The translations under genes were made by a program, and so were the position numbers. This document shows, piece by piece, positions 15,110-15,514 of a stretch of 15,514 bases of DNA (its first letter is position 1; every line of letters starts with the position of its first letter). The notes beneath the pieces are model-generated. The model searched no databases. It saw only the letters and a list, made by a program, of their open reading frames with translations, and was not told where the DNA came from. The stretch lies in assembly GCA_903958995.1 (NCBI GenBank), contig CAJBVG010000191.1, positions 1-15,514 on the forward strand, in the 5' to 3' direction. The stretch is from an uncultured bacterium. Its GTDB lineage: Bacteria > Bacteroidota > Bacteroidia > Sphingobacteriales > Sphingobacteriaceae.

Positions 15110-15514
15110 TTACTCCGAATAGCTTAATTCCATCAACGTTTGCCCTACCACTTTTAAACTTTTCTTGTCGATATTTTCTAGCTTATCATTGTGTGTATGC
15201 CAATGTTTCCAGAAGCCAGACATAGATCCTGCATCATGGTGAATTAAATCGACCATCGGGATATTTGCTATCATGTTAACATAGTAATGATCATCAACAA
15301 TAGCACCGGTATGTTCATAGCTAAAGTTTGAGGAGTAACCTGCAGCAGCAGCTTTTTGCCAAACGTATTCTAATACTTGTGGAGCAAAAGTTCTCGATAC
15401 TTCTTCTTGTGTGAAAAATACATTTTCGCCACCTACCATGTCTAATAATACTCCATACTGTGGATGATAATTTGCCATTGGTGGATTTTTTGCCCAGTAC
15501 TGAGACCCTAAACA
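15110..15514 (-). CDS. M28-family zinc hydrolase, probable glutaminyl-peptide cyclotransferase (5' truncated by window edge)
   Basis: This is the C-terminal 134 codons of a protein whose frame stays open to the window edge, so the ATG at 15478 is internal; the visible part begins CLGSQYWAKNPP. Family members have about 330-350 residues, so about 200 are missing, including the first zinc ligands. Seen here are YGVLLDMVGG, the VDDHYYVNMIANIPMVDLIH stretch and the terminal zinc-ligand motif HWHTHNDKLENID. This combination resembles both M28 aminopeptidases and the metazoan-type (type II) glutaminyl cyclases, which share the fold and convert N-terminal glutamine to pyroglutamate. Bacteroidota use such cyclases on exported proteins, because signal peptidase I substrates in the phylum often expose glutamine. 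Membership of the M28 fold is secure; cyclase versus peptidase cannot be settled from this fragment. Confidence 0.85.
   Translation of the reverse strand, partial: CLGSQYWAKNPPMANYHPQYGVLLDMVGGENVFFTQEEVSRTFAPQVLEYVWQKAAAAGYSSNFSYEHTGAIVDDHYYVNMIANIPMVDLIHHDAGSMSGFWKHWHTHNDKLENIDKKSLKVVGQTLMELSYSE

Overview
The window is AT-rich chromosomal DNA from a member of the Bacteroidota. The strongest evidence is a full-length sprA/sov gene (2370 codons), the giant outer-membrane translocon of the type IX secretion system, which is specific to this phylum. The MaeB-type malic enzyme, the promoter-like TAnnTTTG sequences, the scarcity of Shine-Dalgarno sequences and the lipobox proteins agree. Flavobacteriales or Chitinophagales-like lineages are plausible, but I cannot place it below phylum.

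Layout: (1) 1-10104, plus strand: a 5'-truncated maeB, ruvA, sprA, gcvH and a VanZ-like membrane protein, tightly packed and probably largely one or two operons. (2) 10131-12712, plus strand: a 46-codon cysteine-rich lipoprotein, then feoA and feoB (ferrous iron uptake) behind a candidate promoter that overlaps a small dyad. (3) 12710-13234: a compact cassette, namely a 117-residue four-helix-bundle protein of the 23S rRNA intervening-sequence (IVS) family between two inverted arrays of degenerate 7-bp units (GGGTA/GAGTA plus two bases). It fills the whole gap between the feoB stop codon and the start codon of the next gene. (4) 13234-13854, plus strand: a SprT-like zinc metalloprotein whose stop codon lies inside a 22-bp perfect palindrome, followed by another short-period repeat array. 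(5) 13913-15514, minus strand: a GH53 endo-galactanase lipoprotein and the 3' part of an M28-family zinc hydrolase resembling glutaminyl cyclase. A 107-bp element with 27-bp perfect terminal inverted repeats and three hairpin/T-tract modules separates them.

The first ten kilobases are ordinary conserved housekeeping and secretion genes. The unusual material is between feoB and the M28 gene, where four distinct repeat structures lie in about 2.4 kb. The array-flanked IVS-like ORF is the best candidate for an underdescribed mobile or RNA-processing element. Second is the 27-bp inverted-repeat hairpin cluster, whose T-tracts point the wrong way to be terminators for the adjacent genes.
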